64,000 bases of DNA from Candidatus Zhuqueibacterota bacterium (GTDB lineage: Bacteria > Zhuqueibacterota > Zhuqueibacteria > Oceanimicrobiales > Oceanimicrobiaceae), in the NCBI GenBank assembly GCA_029262055.1, contig JAJDAD010000054.1, forward strand, positions 1 to 64,000, in the 5' to 3' direction. Of the stretch, positions 34,201-41,907 are shown piece by piece. A model generated the notes under the pieces. The model searched no databases, was not told the origin of the DNA, and saw nothing but the letters and a program-made list of their open reading frames with translations. How positions within the stretch are numbered: position 1 is the first letter of the stretch; the number at the start of each line of letters is the position of its first letter. Position numbers and translations under genes: made by a program.

Positions 34201-35420
34201 AGGAGGAGCGCGGCCAGAGCTGAAACGTAGGGCGCAGAAGCGGATGTCCCGCCAAATTTGCGATACTTGTTTCCCTGAAAAGTCGTTAAGACGTCCACGC
34301 CCGGCGCCACCAGGTCCACGAAATTGCCGAAATTAGAAAATGGCGCGATTTCATCTTGAGCGGTAGATGCACCGACTGAGATGGTTTGTTTGAATCCTGA
34401 TGGGAAATGGATTTCGTCAGTTGCGGCGTTGCCGGCGGAAGCCACCAGCACACAGTCGCGCGCGTAGGCGTACGCCATAACATCACGAAGCAGCGGTGAT
34501 GCGACCGTGTCTCCGAAACTCATGTTGACGATGCGCGCGCCGTTGTTGACTGCGTAGACCAGGGCGGCTGCGACATCATCCTCTTCCAGTAACCCGAGTG
34601 CGGTTCCGGCGCGCAGAGGCATTATTCTGCAACCGTAAGCCAGGCCCGCGATGCCTTTGCCATTATCTCCGGTGGCTCCGATGAGGCCGGAAACGGATGT
34701 GCCATGGCCATTTTCATCCGCCGGATCGTTGTCTCGTTCAAAAAAGTCACCACCGTCCGGGAAGGTGGGCGCATCGGTAAAGTCCCAGCCGCGCAGGTCG
34801 TCGGTGAAGCCGTTGCCATCGTCATCCAGACCGTTGAAATCACTCGAATCGACGCGTCCGTTGCCATCGAGATCCTCACCCGGGTTGACCCAAACTGCAT
34901 CCGCAAGGTCTTCATGCAAATAATCGATGCCGGTATCGATCACGCCGACAATTATCTCCGGGGAGGCCAGTTGCAGGTCCCAGGCTTGTTCCGCCCGCAC
35001 GACTTGCAGAGCAACCTGATCTGTGAAAAGCGGGTCGTTCGGCGCTGCATCGAGCTGGTGGATGTAGTTAGGCTGGACATATTCCACGTTCGGATCACGC
35101 CGGTAAATCGCGCTAATCTCTTCCGGGCTGGCGCCGTCAGGCAAGGTCAGTTTAAAGATATTGTGCAGTTGTGCTGCTGAGCGGTTTTTTGGGTTGGAAT
35201 CCGGAAACAGGGTTTCGATCCGATCAATTGCAAATGCGCGCGGCGCTTGCTTTGAAATCCGGACAATTGTCTGCCGGGCGGCGCGGGGTGTCGTCGCGGC
35301 CGGGTCCGCGCGCAGCTTGATGATTAGTGCATTTGCCGCAAAGCGTGGCGTTTGCGGCAAACTGGTGGAGCTGAGAACTAGGGAGAAGCAAGCACAGAGA
35401 ATCTGTGGTAGAAACTTCAA
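31221..35420 (-). CDS. Secreted subtilisin-like (S8) protease with FG-GAP repeats and FlgD/T9SS-like tail
   Basis: A 1399-residue exported protease; the start is a TTG at 35420, followed by a signal peptide. An inhibitor-I9-like propeptide (about 30-120) precedes the subtilase domain with D162 (VIDTGIDY), H239 (NGHGTSVSG), oxyanion N331 (SAGN) and S393 (GTSASAPYV). The insert at about 180-210 carries Asp-rich, Ca-binding-like loops (DLDGNGRVDSSDFNG). Residues about 680-1010 hold FG-GAP/VCBS-type repeats (DFDGDSLLEVLLGDSDGD, DGDGLPEFVVG). Then follow fibronectin-like and Ig-like modules. The C-terminal YPNPFRADTG-LDASGRLLRTL-SGIYIFHV region is a FlgD-like/type IX sorting-like tail. It lies 34 bases downstream of the flavoprotein gene. 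Confidence 0.9.
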   Translation of the reverse strand: MKFLPQILCACFSLVLSSTSLPQTPRFAANALIIKLRADPAATTPRAARQTIVRISKQAPRAFAIDRIETLFPDSNPKNRSAAQLHNIFKLTLPDGASPEEISAIYRRDPNVEYVQPNYIHQLDAAPNDPLFTDQVALQVVRAEQAWDLQLASPEIIVGVIDTGIDYLHEDLADAVWVNPGEDLDGNGRVDSSDFNGLDDDGNGFTDDLRGWDFTDAPTFPDGGDFFERDNDPADENGHGTSVSGLIGATGDNGKGIAGLAYGCRIMPLRAGTALGLLEEDDVAAALVYAVNNGARIVNMSFGDTVASPLLRDVMAYAYARDCVLVASAGNAATDEIHFPSGFKQTISVGASTAQDEIAPFSNFGNFVDLVAPGVDVLTTFQGNKYRKFGGTSASAPYVSALAALLLSRTPELSPDAVKGLLVSSTDDLGPAGWDDLFSAGRINAEKALQSPYFSFAQITGPELDSGFADGPISIFGTAAGTFLQSYSLLIGSSETDELVELVTGKKRQVIDQHLFDLNVDNFADGVYVLHLVVRNSDNSTIEDKLQFFVDRSPPEFLDVRQIPTLDGDKQSFLVEFDTDDITDASILFRPEGGDTDFQRTPLRFNTKTHRFNFTQGLFTGRLQYYLEARNRAGLLATNDNDGDFFSADLSQAPVGGIPIQDLVVNFAPAFLLEKTTDLNNNGLREVIINEYDSRFNFTAMKILEYSAASFIELAATDSVFIPRDAGDSDGDGLQEILAGRGGRSFIFEAAAPGQIPEQIAWQETELWAARFTDLDRDQKVEILARRDDLFILLENTGDNSYAEVASLPNPTDGQNSTGVPRAAVADFDGDSLLEVLLGDSDGDVYIYESVADDRVQQTWSTRMPLMDTIDYLSQGDYDGDGLPEFVVGCHTGQDLNNESTFDSQRWLYRIFKRSADNSYVPVWEQAFFGVASPANFDSGVSSGDVDNDGTPEVLLNLFPDFYIVDFDESAGEYQTVWHSMPARSNATLVVDFDQDGKNEFYVNSGIRVQSRRVLSDFSGPLTPTGFSAVPLDTNLVRLAWLHPGAPGGFSVARGTLPDKMSPLAQVRTFTFLDSSVVADSTYFYSVTALDPSLSPSASRPTETRRVTPGPKPFVKQAHAVNGGQIEIEFSAEMASSVADQNNYKISGVAPVSAIVHQAGRKATLTMPEKLPPGRHEVLVSNVTDLRGTPLDIGNNSAEFMVQEVLAEPYLVSVQLIAANKLRLEFSQAMDAASAATTSNYEIEPRAAVTLAEPSPADGRLVFLTIDARTPIGPFGIEYLVRVRNVKSRDGIPIRFGNGDTMALVFASQDLDHVFAYPNPFRADTGRDFVTIAGLPVAAVVRILDASGRLLRTLRETDGNGGVDWNLRDRMGAMVASGIYIFHVKADGKSTTGKFAVLR

Positions 35421-35454
35421 AATGATCGAGCCTGCTTTTTTCGCGTCCGAGCTG

Positions 35455-36381
35455 TTAGGCGATGTCCTGCTTTCTTAAGTGTTGGTCGATCATGATCGCT
35501 GCAATATTGCCCGTTCCCATCGCAACCGACACCTGCTGTGTCATCGGCCGCAAGTCGCCTGCGATCCAGACCCCAGGAACGTTGGTGTCTCCTCGCTGGC
35601 TTTGGGGTTGCGCGTGATTACCGGTCGCAGCCATTTCCACACCGAGTTGCTGGGCAAGGTCGGTGCGCCCGCGAACCGGACTGGAAACAAAGAACGCTTC
35701 CGCTTGCAGGACAGAGCCGTCGGTCAGGGCCAGTTCGGAGAGTATGCCTTTCTTGCCGTGCAGCGCTTGCAGTTGTCCGCGGATAGTCTGGATATTTTTG
35801 GCCGTCAGTTTCTCTCTGCGATCGTCGGAAAGCTCGCTGTCACTTGTCAACAGAATCCGCAGCCGATCGGTGTATCTGGACAACCCCAGGGCCATGCCTG
35901 CCGCTCCGTTGGCGGAAGCGGTCCCAATAACGATGGTATCCTTATCTTTGATTTCCGGCGCTTCGCAATCCGGGCAGTAGAACATATTGCCTTTGCCTGC
36001 ATATGCAAAACAAGGCTTGTAGTCGCCGTCAACCGTCGGATGGTAGCGCGCCATACCAGTTGCCAGCAGCAGCGTTTTGGCGGACCAGACTTTTCCGCTT
36101 TCGCAGGTAATGGAAAAGTTGCCTTCCGTGCCTGTGGCAGACGTCACGTTGTCCTTCACGACTTCTGCGCCGAGCTCGACCGCCTGCTCTTTCAGTTGTT
36201 TCTGTATTTGAATGCCTTTCGTTGCCGGCATCCCGGGCACGTTATAAAGTTTTTCCAGCGTGAAGAAAAGTGGTCCGGTTTTGCGGTCAATGACCAGTGC
36301 AGCTCGGTTATGCCAGGCCAAATGAATCGCTGCGGACAGGCCGGCCGGCCCACCTCCAATAATAATTGTATCGTAAAGCAT
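35455..36381 (-). CDS. Thioredoxin-reductase-like FAD/NAD(P) oxidoreductase
   Basis: A 308-residue flavoprotein with the FAD motif IIIGGGPAGLSAAIHL at the N-terminus, a CPDC redox pair (YCPDCEAPE, about residues 134-137) at the position of the thioredoxin reductase CATC, and the C-terminal FAD motif GVWIAGDLRPMTQQVSVAMG. The NAD(P) segment reads TIVIGTASANGAAGMALGLS, which departs from the classic GGGxxA core. It may therefore be a thioredoxin/bacilliredoxin reductase or a related disulfide oxidoreductase. GAGGATC precedes the ATG. The subtilase gene follows after 34 bases on the same strand; no thioredoxin gene is near. Confidence 0.8.
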   Translation of the reverse strand: MLYDTIIIGGGPAGLSAAIHLAWHNRAALVIDRKTGPLFFTLEKLYNVPGMPATKGIQIQKQLKEQAVELGAEVVKDNVTSATGTEGNFSITCESGKVWSAKTLLLATGMARYHPTVDGDYKPCFAYAGKGNMFYCPDCEAPEIKDKDTIVIGTASANGAAGMALGLSRYTDRLRILLTSDSELSDDRREKLTAKNIQTIRGQLQALHGKKGILSELALTDGSVLQAEAFFVSSPVRGRTDLAQQLGVEMAATGNHAQPQSQRGDTNVPGVWIAGDLRPMTQQVSVAMGTGNIAAIMIDQHLRKQDIA

Positions 36382-36455
36382 GGGGGATCCTCAAGTATTG
36401 AGTCAATTCAAGCTGAAAGATAGTCTGAAACAAGCAGTTTGTCAACCACCGTTTG

Positions 36456-36491
36456 CGCCTCATCCAGGATCTTTTTGTCCAGGATGAGGCG
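36456..36491. repeat. Inverted repeat CGCCTCATCC / GGATGAGGCG
   Basis: 10-bp perfect arms (36456-36465, 36482-36491) with a 16-base loop. It lies between the divergent flavoprotein and STAS genes. It may be an operator or a remnant repeat; no proper T-run makes it a weak terminator candidate. Confidence 0.4.
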
Positions 36492-36594
36492 AGGTTTTAG
36501 CCTTGATGATTCTTGAATTGTCCAGGTTAGAGAAAGAAAAGTTGCTGCCCACAAGAAAAAATGCTCCTTCCATCCCGCACATCAATGCTGTTGT

Positions 36595-37095
36595 ATGTAT
36601 AGAAAAAGGTTAAGAGCAACTGTGGAACAACATCTCGCTAATCACATCATCATGCCTCTGCCTAATTCAACTGTGGGAAAAAACGGCCAAGCTGTTCGGC
36701 CGCACCCCCCTTCCTCCGCGGAAGTTTCAGTTATCCGCATCAAGGGTCATCTCGACTCATTTACTTCTGATGAACTCGACCGTACCATTCAGTCCTTAAT
36801 AAAAGCGTCACGCTGCAAGATCGTTGTGGACCTGTACGCCATCGAGTACATTAGCAGCATGGGCTGGGGTGTTTTTCTCAGCCATCTCAAGGCGGCGCGC
36901 GGCGGCGGCGGTGACCTTAAACTCGCCAGAATGCAGCCGGATGTTTACCAGGTTTACAAAGTGCTCGAGTTTGAATGGTTCCTGAAATCGTACGACACCC
37001 TCGAAGAGGCGCTCGATTCATTTGAACGCCCCCAAAATGGCCAGCAAAACGGCAATTCCGGCACTCCTGCCAGCAACGCTGTCTCACACAAGTAA
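36595..37095 (+). CDS. STAS-domain protein (anti-sigma factor antagonist-like)
   Basis: Up to 166 residues; the ATG at 36652 is an alternative start that removes a polar extension. The STAS fold covers about residues 40-140 (VSVIRIKGHLDSFTSDELD, then VVDLYAIEYISSMGWGVFL). The SSMG Ser is the usual phosphorylation site in SpoIIAA-like antagonists. The C-terminal tail is low-complexity (Gln/Asn/Gly). It would bind an anti-sigma kinase or phosphatase (SpoIIE/RsbU-type) switch, but no partner gene is nearby. It is likely a single-gene unit; a strong palindrome lies just downstream. Confidence 0.82.
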   Translation: MYRKRLRATVEQHLANHIIMPLPNSTVGKNGQAVRPHPPSSAEVSVIRIKGHLDSFTSDELDRTIQSLIKASRCKIVVDLYAIEYISSMGWGVFLSHLKAARGGGGDLKLARMQPDVYQVYKVLEFEWFLKSYDTLEEALDSFERPQNGQQNGNSGTPASNAVSHK

Positions 37096-37108
37096 GTCTC
37101 TATCAAAA

Positions 37109-37125
37109 TGTCCCAAATTGGGACA
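37109..37125. promoter_or_regulatory. 17-bp palindrome TGTCCCAA-A-TTGGGACA
   Basis: A perfect 8-bp dyad around one central base, 14 bases after the STAS gene and about 300 upstream of the transglycosylase ATG. The size and symmetry fit an operator for a dimeric regulator (such as a Fis-type response regulator) better than a terminator, as no T-run follows. Confidence 0.45.
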
Positions 37126-37417
37126 CGTTGTCTATTCATCGGACAATCCGCATCCTGACACTCTCGAACGTCTTTTCCACCTATTTTCTTAATAATTAAT
37201 ATCCTAAGACGAACATCTGCCGTGCGGATATTTTGTGGAATGTCTTTTGCTGATGGACTGACGACTCTACATTTGGTTGTCACGGAATGACAGCATCCAG
37301 GACCCCACCTTTGCGTCTTTCCATGCTCATAGATTTTGGGATTCCGTATGTTCGTGGCATTTTGAAGCGCCAGGGCAGGCAAATAACAAGGCAAGGTCCA
37401 GAGACATCGAGGAAGTT

Positions 37418-38074
37418 ATGAAACTGATTTTGTTATCAATGTGTGCAGGAATGCTATCGCTCAATTTATTTTCCGCAAGTGTGGTGCCGGAAAGTGAGCG
37501 ATATGCACAAGTTGCTTCTTTGTTGAGCTACACAAGTGCAGTTAGCCAGGCAGACCAGGCACGTCAGAAAGCGTGCGACAAGATAGAGCGAATTATCGTT
37601 AGATTTAATCCGGCGATGGCCAGGCATCTGAGGAATGAGATCGTGAACCTGGTTTACGAAATGAGCATCAAATATCCCAATATTGATGTTGATTTGATCT
37701 GCGCCACCATTACGCACGAAAGCGGCCGAACCTGGGACCCGAAAGCACTCTCCAAAGCCGGTGCGATGGGCCTCATGCAGATCATGCCGGCAACAGGCAA
37801 GTGGTTGGCGCAGTTTGAGGGCATCGAATGGACAAATGCCGAAGAAATTCTCTATGATCCGGTATTGAATATCCGGCTGGGGACGCGCTACTTGTCTGCC
37901 CTGGTGGAGACGTATGACATCGAGGGTGGTTTGGCCGCTTACAATGGCGGTAGCAGGCGAGCCAGAATGTGGCTATCAAAAAACAAAGCGCCCGGGATTT
38001 TGTGGGCAGAAACCAGGTCTTACATTCCGTATGTCATGAAACTGTATGATGAATTTCGAGCGCTGCCTCTGTGA
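37418..38074 (+). CDS. Lytic transglycosylase (SLT domain)
   Basis: About 218 residues. The ATG at 37418 follows GAGGAAG and gives a signal peptide (MKLILLSMCAGMLSLNLFSA); the longer frame from 37277 is rejected. The SLT domain has the catalytic Glu in ATITHESGRTWDP, the SKAGAMGLMQIMPATG motif, and later NIRLGTRYLSALVE and AAYNGGSRRAR. Such enzymes cleave peptidoglycan glycan strands to 1,6-anhydro products in the periplasm. The N-terminal roughly 70 residues are helical. It is convergent with the DUF58 gene. Confidence 0.9.
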   Translation: MKLILLSMCAGMLSLNLFSASVVPESERYAQVASLLSYTSAVSQADQARQKACDKIERIIVRFNPAMARHLRNEIVNLVYEMSIKYPNIDVDLICATITHESGRTWDPKALSKAGAMGLMQIMPATGKWLAQFEGIEWTNAEEILYDPVLNIRLGTRYLSALVETYDIEGGLAAYNGGSRRARMWLSKNKAPGILWAETRSYIPYVMKLYDEFRALPL

Positions 38075-38131
38075 TGCAGCCGAAATCCATCTGATATAAA
38101 GATATCTTCATTTTCGCGTTGGGGTTTTCTA

Positions 38132-38233
38132 CTACCCCATTGCGTGCCTTCAAGGGTGTCGCTTAGAAAGAGGCAGTTCAGCGCTTTACTGGGGTAGCTT
38201 CTATGAGCTTTTTTCTTGCGACACCCTTTTTTT
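38132..38233 (+). terminator. Terminator-like structure with interlocked inverted repeats
   Basis: AAGGGTGTCGC (38152-38162) and GCGACACCCTT (38218-38228) are perfect 11-bp complements, followed by a 7-T run (38227-38233), as in an intrinsic terminator for the plus strand. A second pair, CTACCCCA (38132-38139) and TGGGGTAG (38190-38197), crosses the first, so an RNA could form a pseudoknot. It lies between two convergent genes. Confidence 0.5.
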
Positions 38234-38255
38234 ATCCTCGCCACACATAACAGAC

Positions 38256-39164
38256 TCAACCACCAATTCTCTTCCGTTTGAGCAAATATTCGAGCAGGGC
38301 GCGGTCATAGTCCTGCTGTGTGTTTATGGAGATAAACTCGATCTGTTGTTCACGGCAGAATCTGCGGTAAGTTTGATTGAATGCCTGGATCTTCTCCTGA
38401 TAGTCGCTGCGGATGTGCCATGGTTGCGTGTTGATTTCTTCATTTGACTCCATGTCCTTGAAGACCGCATCGTGCTGGAAGTCAAAAGTAAGCTCAAGCG
38501 GATCCAGGATTTGAAAGACGATCACTTCGTGATTCTTATGCCGGAAATGCTTCAATGCGTTGATGACTTGCTGTTGATTGTCCAGAAGGTCGGAAAAAAG
38601 TACGACCAGTCCTCGCCGCTTGATGCGTTCCGCCATGCTGTGCAGAGCGCCCGCGACATTGGTTTTGGCTGTACTTTTCGCGTTTTCCAGTTCAATGAGA
38701 ATCTGATTCAAATAAGTAGTGACCGAACGCGGCGGCAGGTAGCGCCGGATGACTTCATCAAAAGTGACCAGGCCGACGGCGTCGCGTTGCCTGATCATCA
38801 GGAAAGCCAGGGCGGCCGCCAGGTAAGAGGCGTACTGTAGCTTCGTGACACCGCCGGAAGAAAAGCCCATGGAGGCGGAGGAGTCCAGCAGCAGGTACGC
38901 CTTCATGTTTGTTTCTTCTTCAAATTGCTTGACGTAAAACCGGTCGGTCTTGCCGTATACTTTCCAGTCAACGTGTTTTATGTCATCGCCGGGCATGTAC
39001 TGCCGGTGTTCGGCAAACTCCACACTGAAGCCGTGGTAGGGACTTTTGTGCAATCCTGTTATGAAGCCTTCCACTACCAGCCGGGCCCGCAAGTCCATGG
39101 AGCGCAGCTTGGAGAGCACTTCGGGATTGAGATATTTTCTGTAGTCCGGGGTCAAGTCAGCCAA
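38256..39164 (-). CDS. DUF58 domain protein
   Basis: A 302-residue cytosolic protein of the DUF58 group, which pairs with MoxR ATPases. The GFSVEFAEHRQYMPGDDIKHV segment, then DWKVYGKTDRFYVKQFEEE, is the DUF58 signature. The following LLLDSSASMGFSS is a vWA-like MIDAS motif (DxSxS), and the rest is a vWA-type fold. The start overlaps the end of the MoxR gene by 8 bases. These pairs are thought to act as chaperone-like modules for metal-centre insertion or protein assembly. The transmembrane partners (BatA-like) common elsewhere are not present here. Confidence 0.9.
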   Translation of the reverse strand: MADLTPDYRKYLNPEVLSKLRSMDLRARLVVEGFITGLHKSPYHGFSVEFAEHRQYMPGDDIKHVDWKVYGKTDRFYVKQFEEETNMKAYLLLDSSASMGFSSGGVTKLQYASYLAAALAFLMIRQRDAVGLVTFDEVIRRYLPPRSVTTYLNQILIELENAKSTAKTNVAGALHSMAERIKRRGLVVLFSDLLDNQQQVINALKHFRHKNHEVIVFQILDPLELTFDFQHDAVFKDMESNEEINTQPWHIRSDYQEKIQAFNQTYRRFCREQQIEFISINTQQDYDRALLEYLLKRKRIGG

Positions 39165-40164
39165 TGTTAGTCTCCTGGATGACTTTCTTGATGATCTCCA
39201 CGGTCCCGACGCCTTCTGCTTCGGCGTTGAAATTGGTCACTAGGCGGTGACGTAGAACAGGTTCTGCGATAGCCACCACGTCGGCGATTTCGGGGGTTGA
39301 TTGGCCGTACAGAATTGCCCTGGTTTTAGCCGCCAGGATTAGGTACTGTGAAGCGCGCGGTCCGGCGCCCCAACTGATCCAGTCCTTTACGAAAGCCGGA
39401 GCATCTTCGTACACCGGCCTGGTTTTGCGAACCAGCTCGACGGCAAAGTCCACGACCTGGTCTGCTACCGGCACTTTCCTGACCAGTTGCTGCAATCTTT
39501 GAATCTCCTCCGCCCGCAGGATTGTGTCGAGATCGGCCTGGTAGGCGCTGGTAGTCGACTTGACGATTTCCTTTTCTTCGTCAGCAGTAGGGTAATCAAC
39601 CCAGAGATTGAACATGAAGCGGTCGAGCTGAGCTTCCGGTAACGGGTAGGTTCCCTCTTGTTCGATGGGGTTTTGTGTGGCCAGGACAAAGAAGGGTTCG
39701 TCGAGTTTGTAAGTCGTGCCGGCCGCGGTCACTTCGTGCTCCTGCATTGCCTGCAGCAGGGCAGCCTGAGTCTTGGGCGGTGTGCGATTGATTTCATCTG
39801 CGAGAAGAATATTCGCAAACACTGGCCCCTTGACAAACTTGAATTGCTTTTGCCCGGTGGAGGTGTCTTCTTCGATTATCTCGGTGCCGGTTATATCTGA
39901 GGGCATCAAGTCCGGCGTAAACTGAATCCGGTTGAATTTCAGTTCGAGGACTCTTGCCAGCGTGCTGATCAACAGCGTTTTTGCCAATCCCGGCACGCCG
40001 ACCAGAAGGCAGTGCCCTCGCGCCAGCAGCGAGATGAGCAATTGTTCGATGATTTTTTCCTGACCCACGATGATCTTTCCGATCTCCCGGGTCAATAATT
40101 TGCTGGCTTCTTCGAGGTTTTTTACAGCCTCTATGTCGCTGTCCTTGGCGATAGGTGCGGTCAT
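39157..40164 (-). CDS. MoxR-family AAA+ ATPase
   Basis: A 335-residue AAA+ ATPase. Walker A is LLVGVPGLAKTLL (around residues 56-65) and Walker B is NILLADEINRTPPKTQAALL. Sensor-type residues are in FFVLATQNPIEQEGTYPLPE and the C-terminal lid is of AAA_lid_2 type. AAAGGAGA lies 6 bases upstream of the ATG. It overlaps the DUF58 gene, so the two are a translationally coupled pair. Confidence 0.92.
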   Translation of the reverse strand: MTAPIAKDSDIEAVKNLEEASKLLTREIGKIIVGQEKIIEQLLISLLARGHCLLVGVPGLAKTLLISTLARVLELKFNRIQFTPDLMPSDITGTEIIEEDTSTGQKQFKFVKGPVFANILLADEINRTPPKTQAALLQAMQEHEVTAAGTTYKLDEPFFVLATQNPIEQEGTYPLPEAQLDRFMFNLWVDYPTADEEKEIVKSTTSAYQADLDTILRAEEIQRLQQLVRKVPVADQVVDFAVELVRKTRPVYEDAPAFVKDWISWGAGPRASQYLILAAKTRAILYGQSTPEIADVVAIAEPVLRHRLVTNFNAEAEGVGTVEIIKKVIQETNIG

Positions 40165-40262
40165 ATTGTCTCCTTTGGATTGCCTGGTGTTATCGTTATC
40201 TTACTGGGATCTCTAACTTTGGTTCATTTCATTGTTTACGAACATTTCTAACTTTGATGTAA

Positions 40263-40415
40263 GGTCATTCTGAGTGTGCGGTGATGGATTTCGAAGTCAC
40301 GGAAACCATGGCAGCGCGAAGAGTCTTCGACGGGCTGGGGAGATTCTGCGCACACTTTCGTTTCCTGGCAGGAATGCAGAATTCAGGAGTGCGTGCTCAG
40401 GGTGACATCTAAGTG
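40263..40415. repeat. Degenerate dispersed-repeat-like element
   Basis: The 40165-40613 gap has no gene. Within it, GGTCATTCTGAGTGTGCG (40263-40280) faces an inverted, diverged partner around 40390-40410 (GCGTGCTCAGGGTGAC), and CGCACAC at 40349-40355 can pair with GTGTGCG at 40274-40280. The GTCATTCTGAG...GCGAAGAGTCTTCG wording is like small noncoding repeats scattered in many environmental genomes. Only one copy was noticed here. Confidence 0.35.
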
Positions 40416-40613
40416 ATTGCCTAAAGAGTCGATAGGCGAGTTGGAAATGTCAGTCATTCAAGTAATATCTGCTAAGTTGACAACTTTACATCACGGCTCC
40501 GCAGTCACAACGCCGGAAGAAATAGTAGGGATTCCGGCATCAAATGTCAAACCTGCATTTGCCGCGCTTTGTGCTCATCTTGGTTTGCCCTTCCCGAGGG
40601 CGGTTGCCGTCTG

Positions 40614-41903
40614 TCAGCCGTCCGGGAGCCGGATGAAGGGCTCAGTCGGAGAAATGTCGGAACAGCCGAGCCGCCCCAGGCGCTTAGTCAGTGCTATCCA
40701 AACTGAAACAGACAGAACAATGACACCGCTGATCCAATTGTAGTTTAACTCTTCCACCGGTTGGTTTGACTTGGCAAACCAAAGGAAGAGTGCCAGGGCC
40801 CCCAGGCCCTCTGCCAGGCGCTGCACCGTCCCATCGACCACGGTCTTGGCGATGTCGCGGTATTTGCTACTGATGGGCAGATAGGTTTGCTCCCAGATTG
40901 AACGGTAGATTGAGGCCTTGAGACCACCCTCCAAAACGCGCATGATCGTGCGGCCCTGGTAGACAGTCCAAAGCGAAAACAGTCCGGTGCCCCCCAGCAG
41001 GATTGAGGGTACCAGCAAGAGTACACCGGTGATACCGAGTTTCTCCTGTAACTTCGGCGCCAGGAATGTCTGAACAACCAACGCCGCCAGATTGAGCATG
41101 ATATAGAAATTGGCAAAAAACTGCACATTGGTATTGCCGGAAATGCTGGCCCCCGCGTAAAACTGGAAATCGATATACAGGGCTGCCGTAGTTGCCAGGA
41201 CACTGATCCCAATCAGCGTACGAGTGTAAGGTTGCCGGACCAGTATTGCTTGCGTGGCCGCAAGCCCGGAATTTTCCTCATCCGCAGGCTGTGCATTGAC
41301 TATGGAACGATAGTTCTGTGCCGGATTCTTGCGATGTGCAAATGCAACCAATCCTCCTGTCGCCAGCAGCAAGGCCGACCCACCGGCAATGAACCCCCCA
41401 GGGCCCAATATTTCGTTCCCGACCTTGCAGAGGAGTCCGCCAATAATACCACCTAGCATCGAAGCGGCGCCGATTCGAGCGTAGGTACGCCGCAAAATGT
41501 TAGAATCTGCACCTTCCAGCAGATCGGCTGCGAGCAGCCAGGCACCTGCAAACACAGCGGAAAACACGATGGGCACGGACACAAATAACATGAGCATGGC
41601 CATTCTGTTACCCGGCTCTGCGAAGGGCGCGAACAGCAGGAAGATGAGGGCAGCCGCATAGAACGAACGCGTGCGTGTCTTGCGGGCGCCCCATTTGTCG
41701 AGTAAACCTAAATGTAGCATCGCTGCCGGGATAGAAGCCAAAGCGATCCACAGGTACGCTTCGGGTAGCTGCCGTAACCCACCGCGCTCAAAAAAGACCG
41801 CATCACGGCCCGTTTTGATCATGATAAAACCAACCATCGAGAGAGCAACGGCCAGGATCGGATACCGTGAAAGGGAGCGATAATTCAGTGCGTGCAATGC
41901 CAT
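40614..41903 (-). CDS. MFS/NTT-like membrane transporter
   Basis: About 429 residues with 10-12 hydrophobic spans. The ATG at 41903 (MALHALNYRS) is chosen because it lies 4 bases after the kinase stop; the longer frame reads back into the kinase gene. It resembles the ADP/ATP-translocase-like (NTT/TlcA-related) branch of the major facilitator fold (MIKTGRDAVFF near the first span, WLLAADLLEGADSNILRRTY, LEGGLKASIYRSIWEQTYLP). Free-living bacteria carry such distant relatives with unknown substrates. It is the last gene of the set porin, binding protein, kinase, transporter. Confidence 0.65.
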   Translation of the reverse strand: MALHALNYRSLSRYPILAVALSMVGFIMIKTGRDAVFFERGGLRQLPEAYLWIALASIPAAMLHLGLLDKWGARKTRTRSFYAAALIFLLFAPFAEPGNRMAMLMLFVSVPIVFSAVFAGAWLLAADLLEGADSNILRRTYARIGAASMLGGIIGGLLCKVGNEILGPGGFIAGGSALLLATGGLVAFAHRKNPAQNYRSIVNAQPADEENSGLAATQAILVRQPYTRTLIGISVLATTAALYIDFQFYAGASISGNTNVQFFANFYIMLNLAALVVQTFLAPKLQEKLGITGVLLLVPSILLGGTGLFSLWTVYQGRTIMRVLEGGLKASIYRSIWEQTYLPISSKYRDIAKTVVDGTVQRLAEGLGALALFLWFAKSNQPVEELNYNWISGVIVLSVSVWIALTKRLGRLGCSDISPTEPFIRLPDG

Positions 41904-41907
41904 TCCA

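Noticed and set aside
35479-36423. 314-codon plus-strand frame opposite the flavoprotein
   Set aside because: It is antisense to a protein with two clear FAD motifs and has no recognisable domain.
3173-36594. CRISPR arrays or tRNA genes
   Set aside because: No regularly spaced direct repeats with unique spacers and no cloverleaf or T-arm sequence were seen; the only phased repeats are the IS21 end units. The same search of the rest of the window was also negative.
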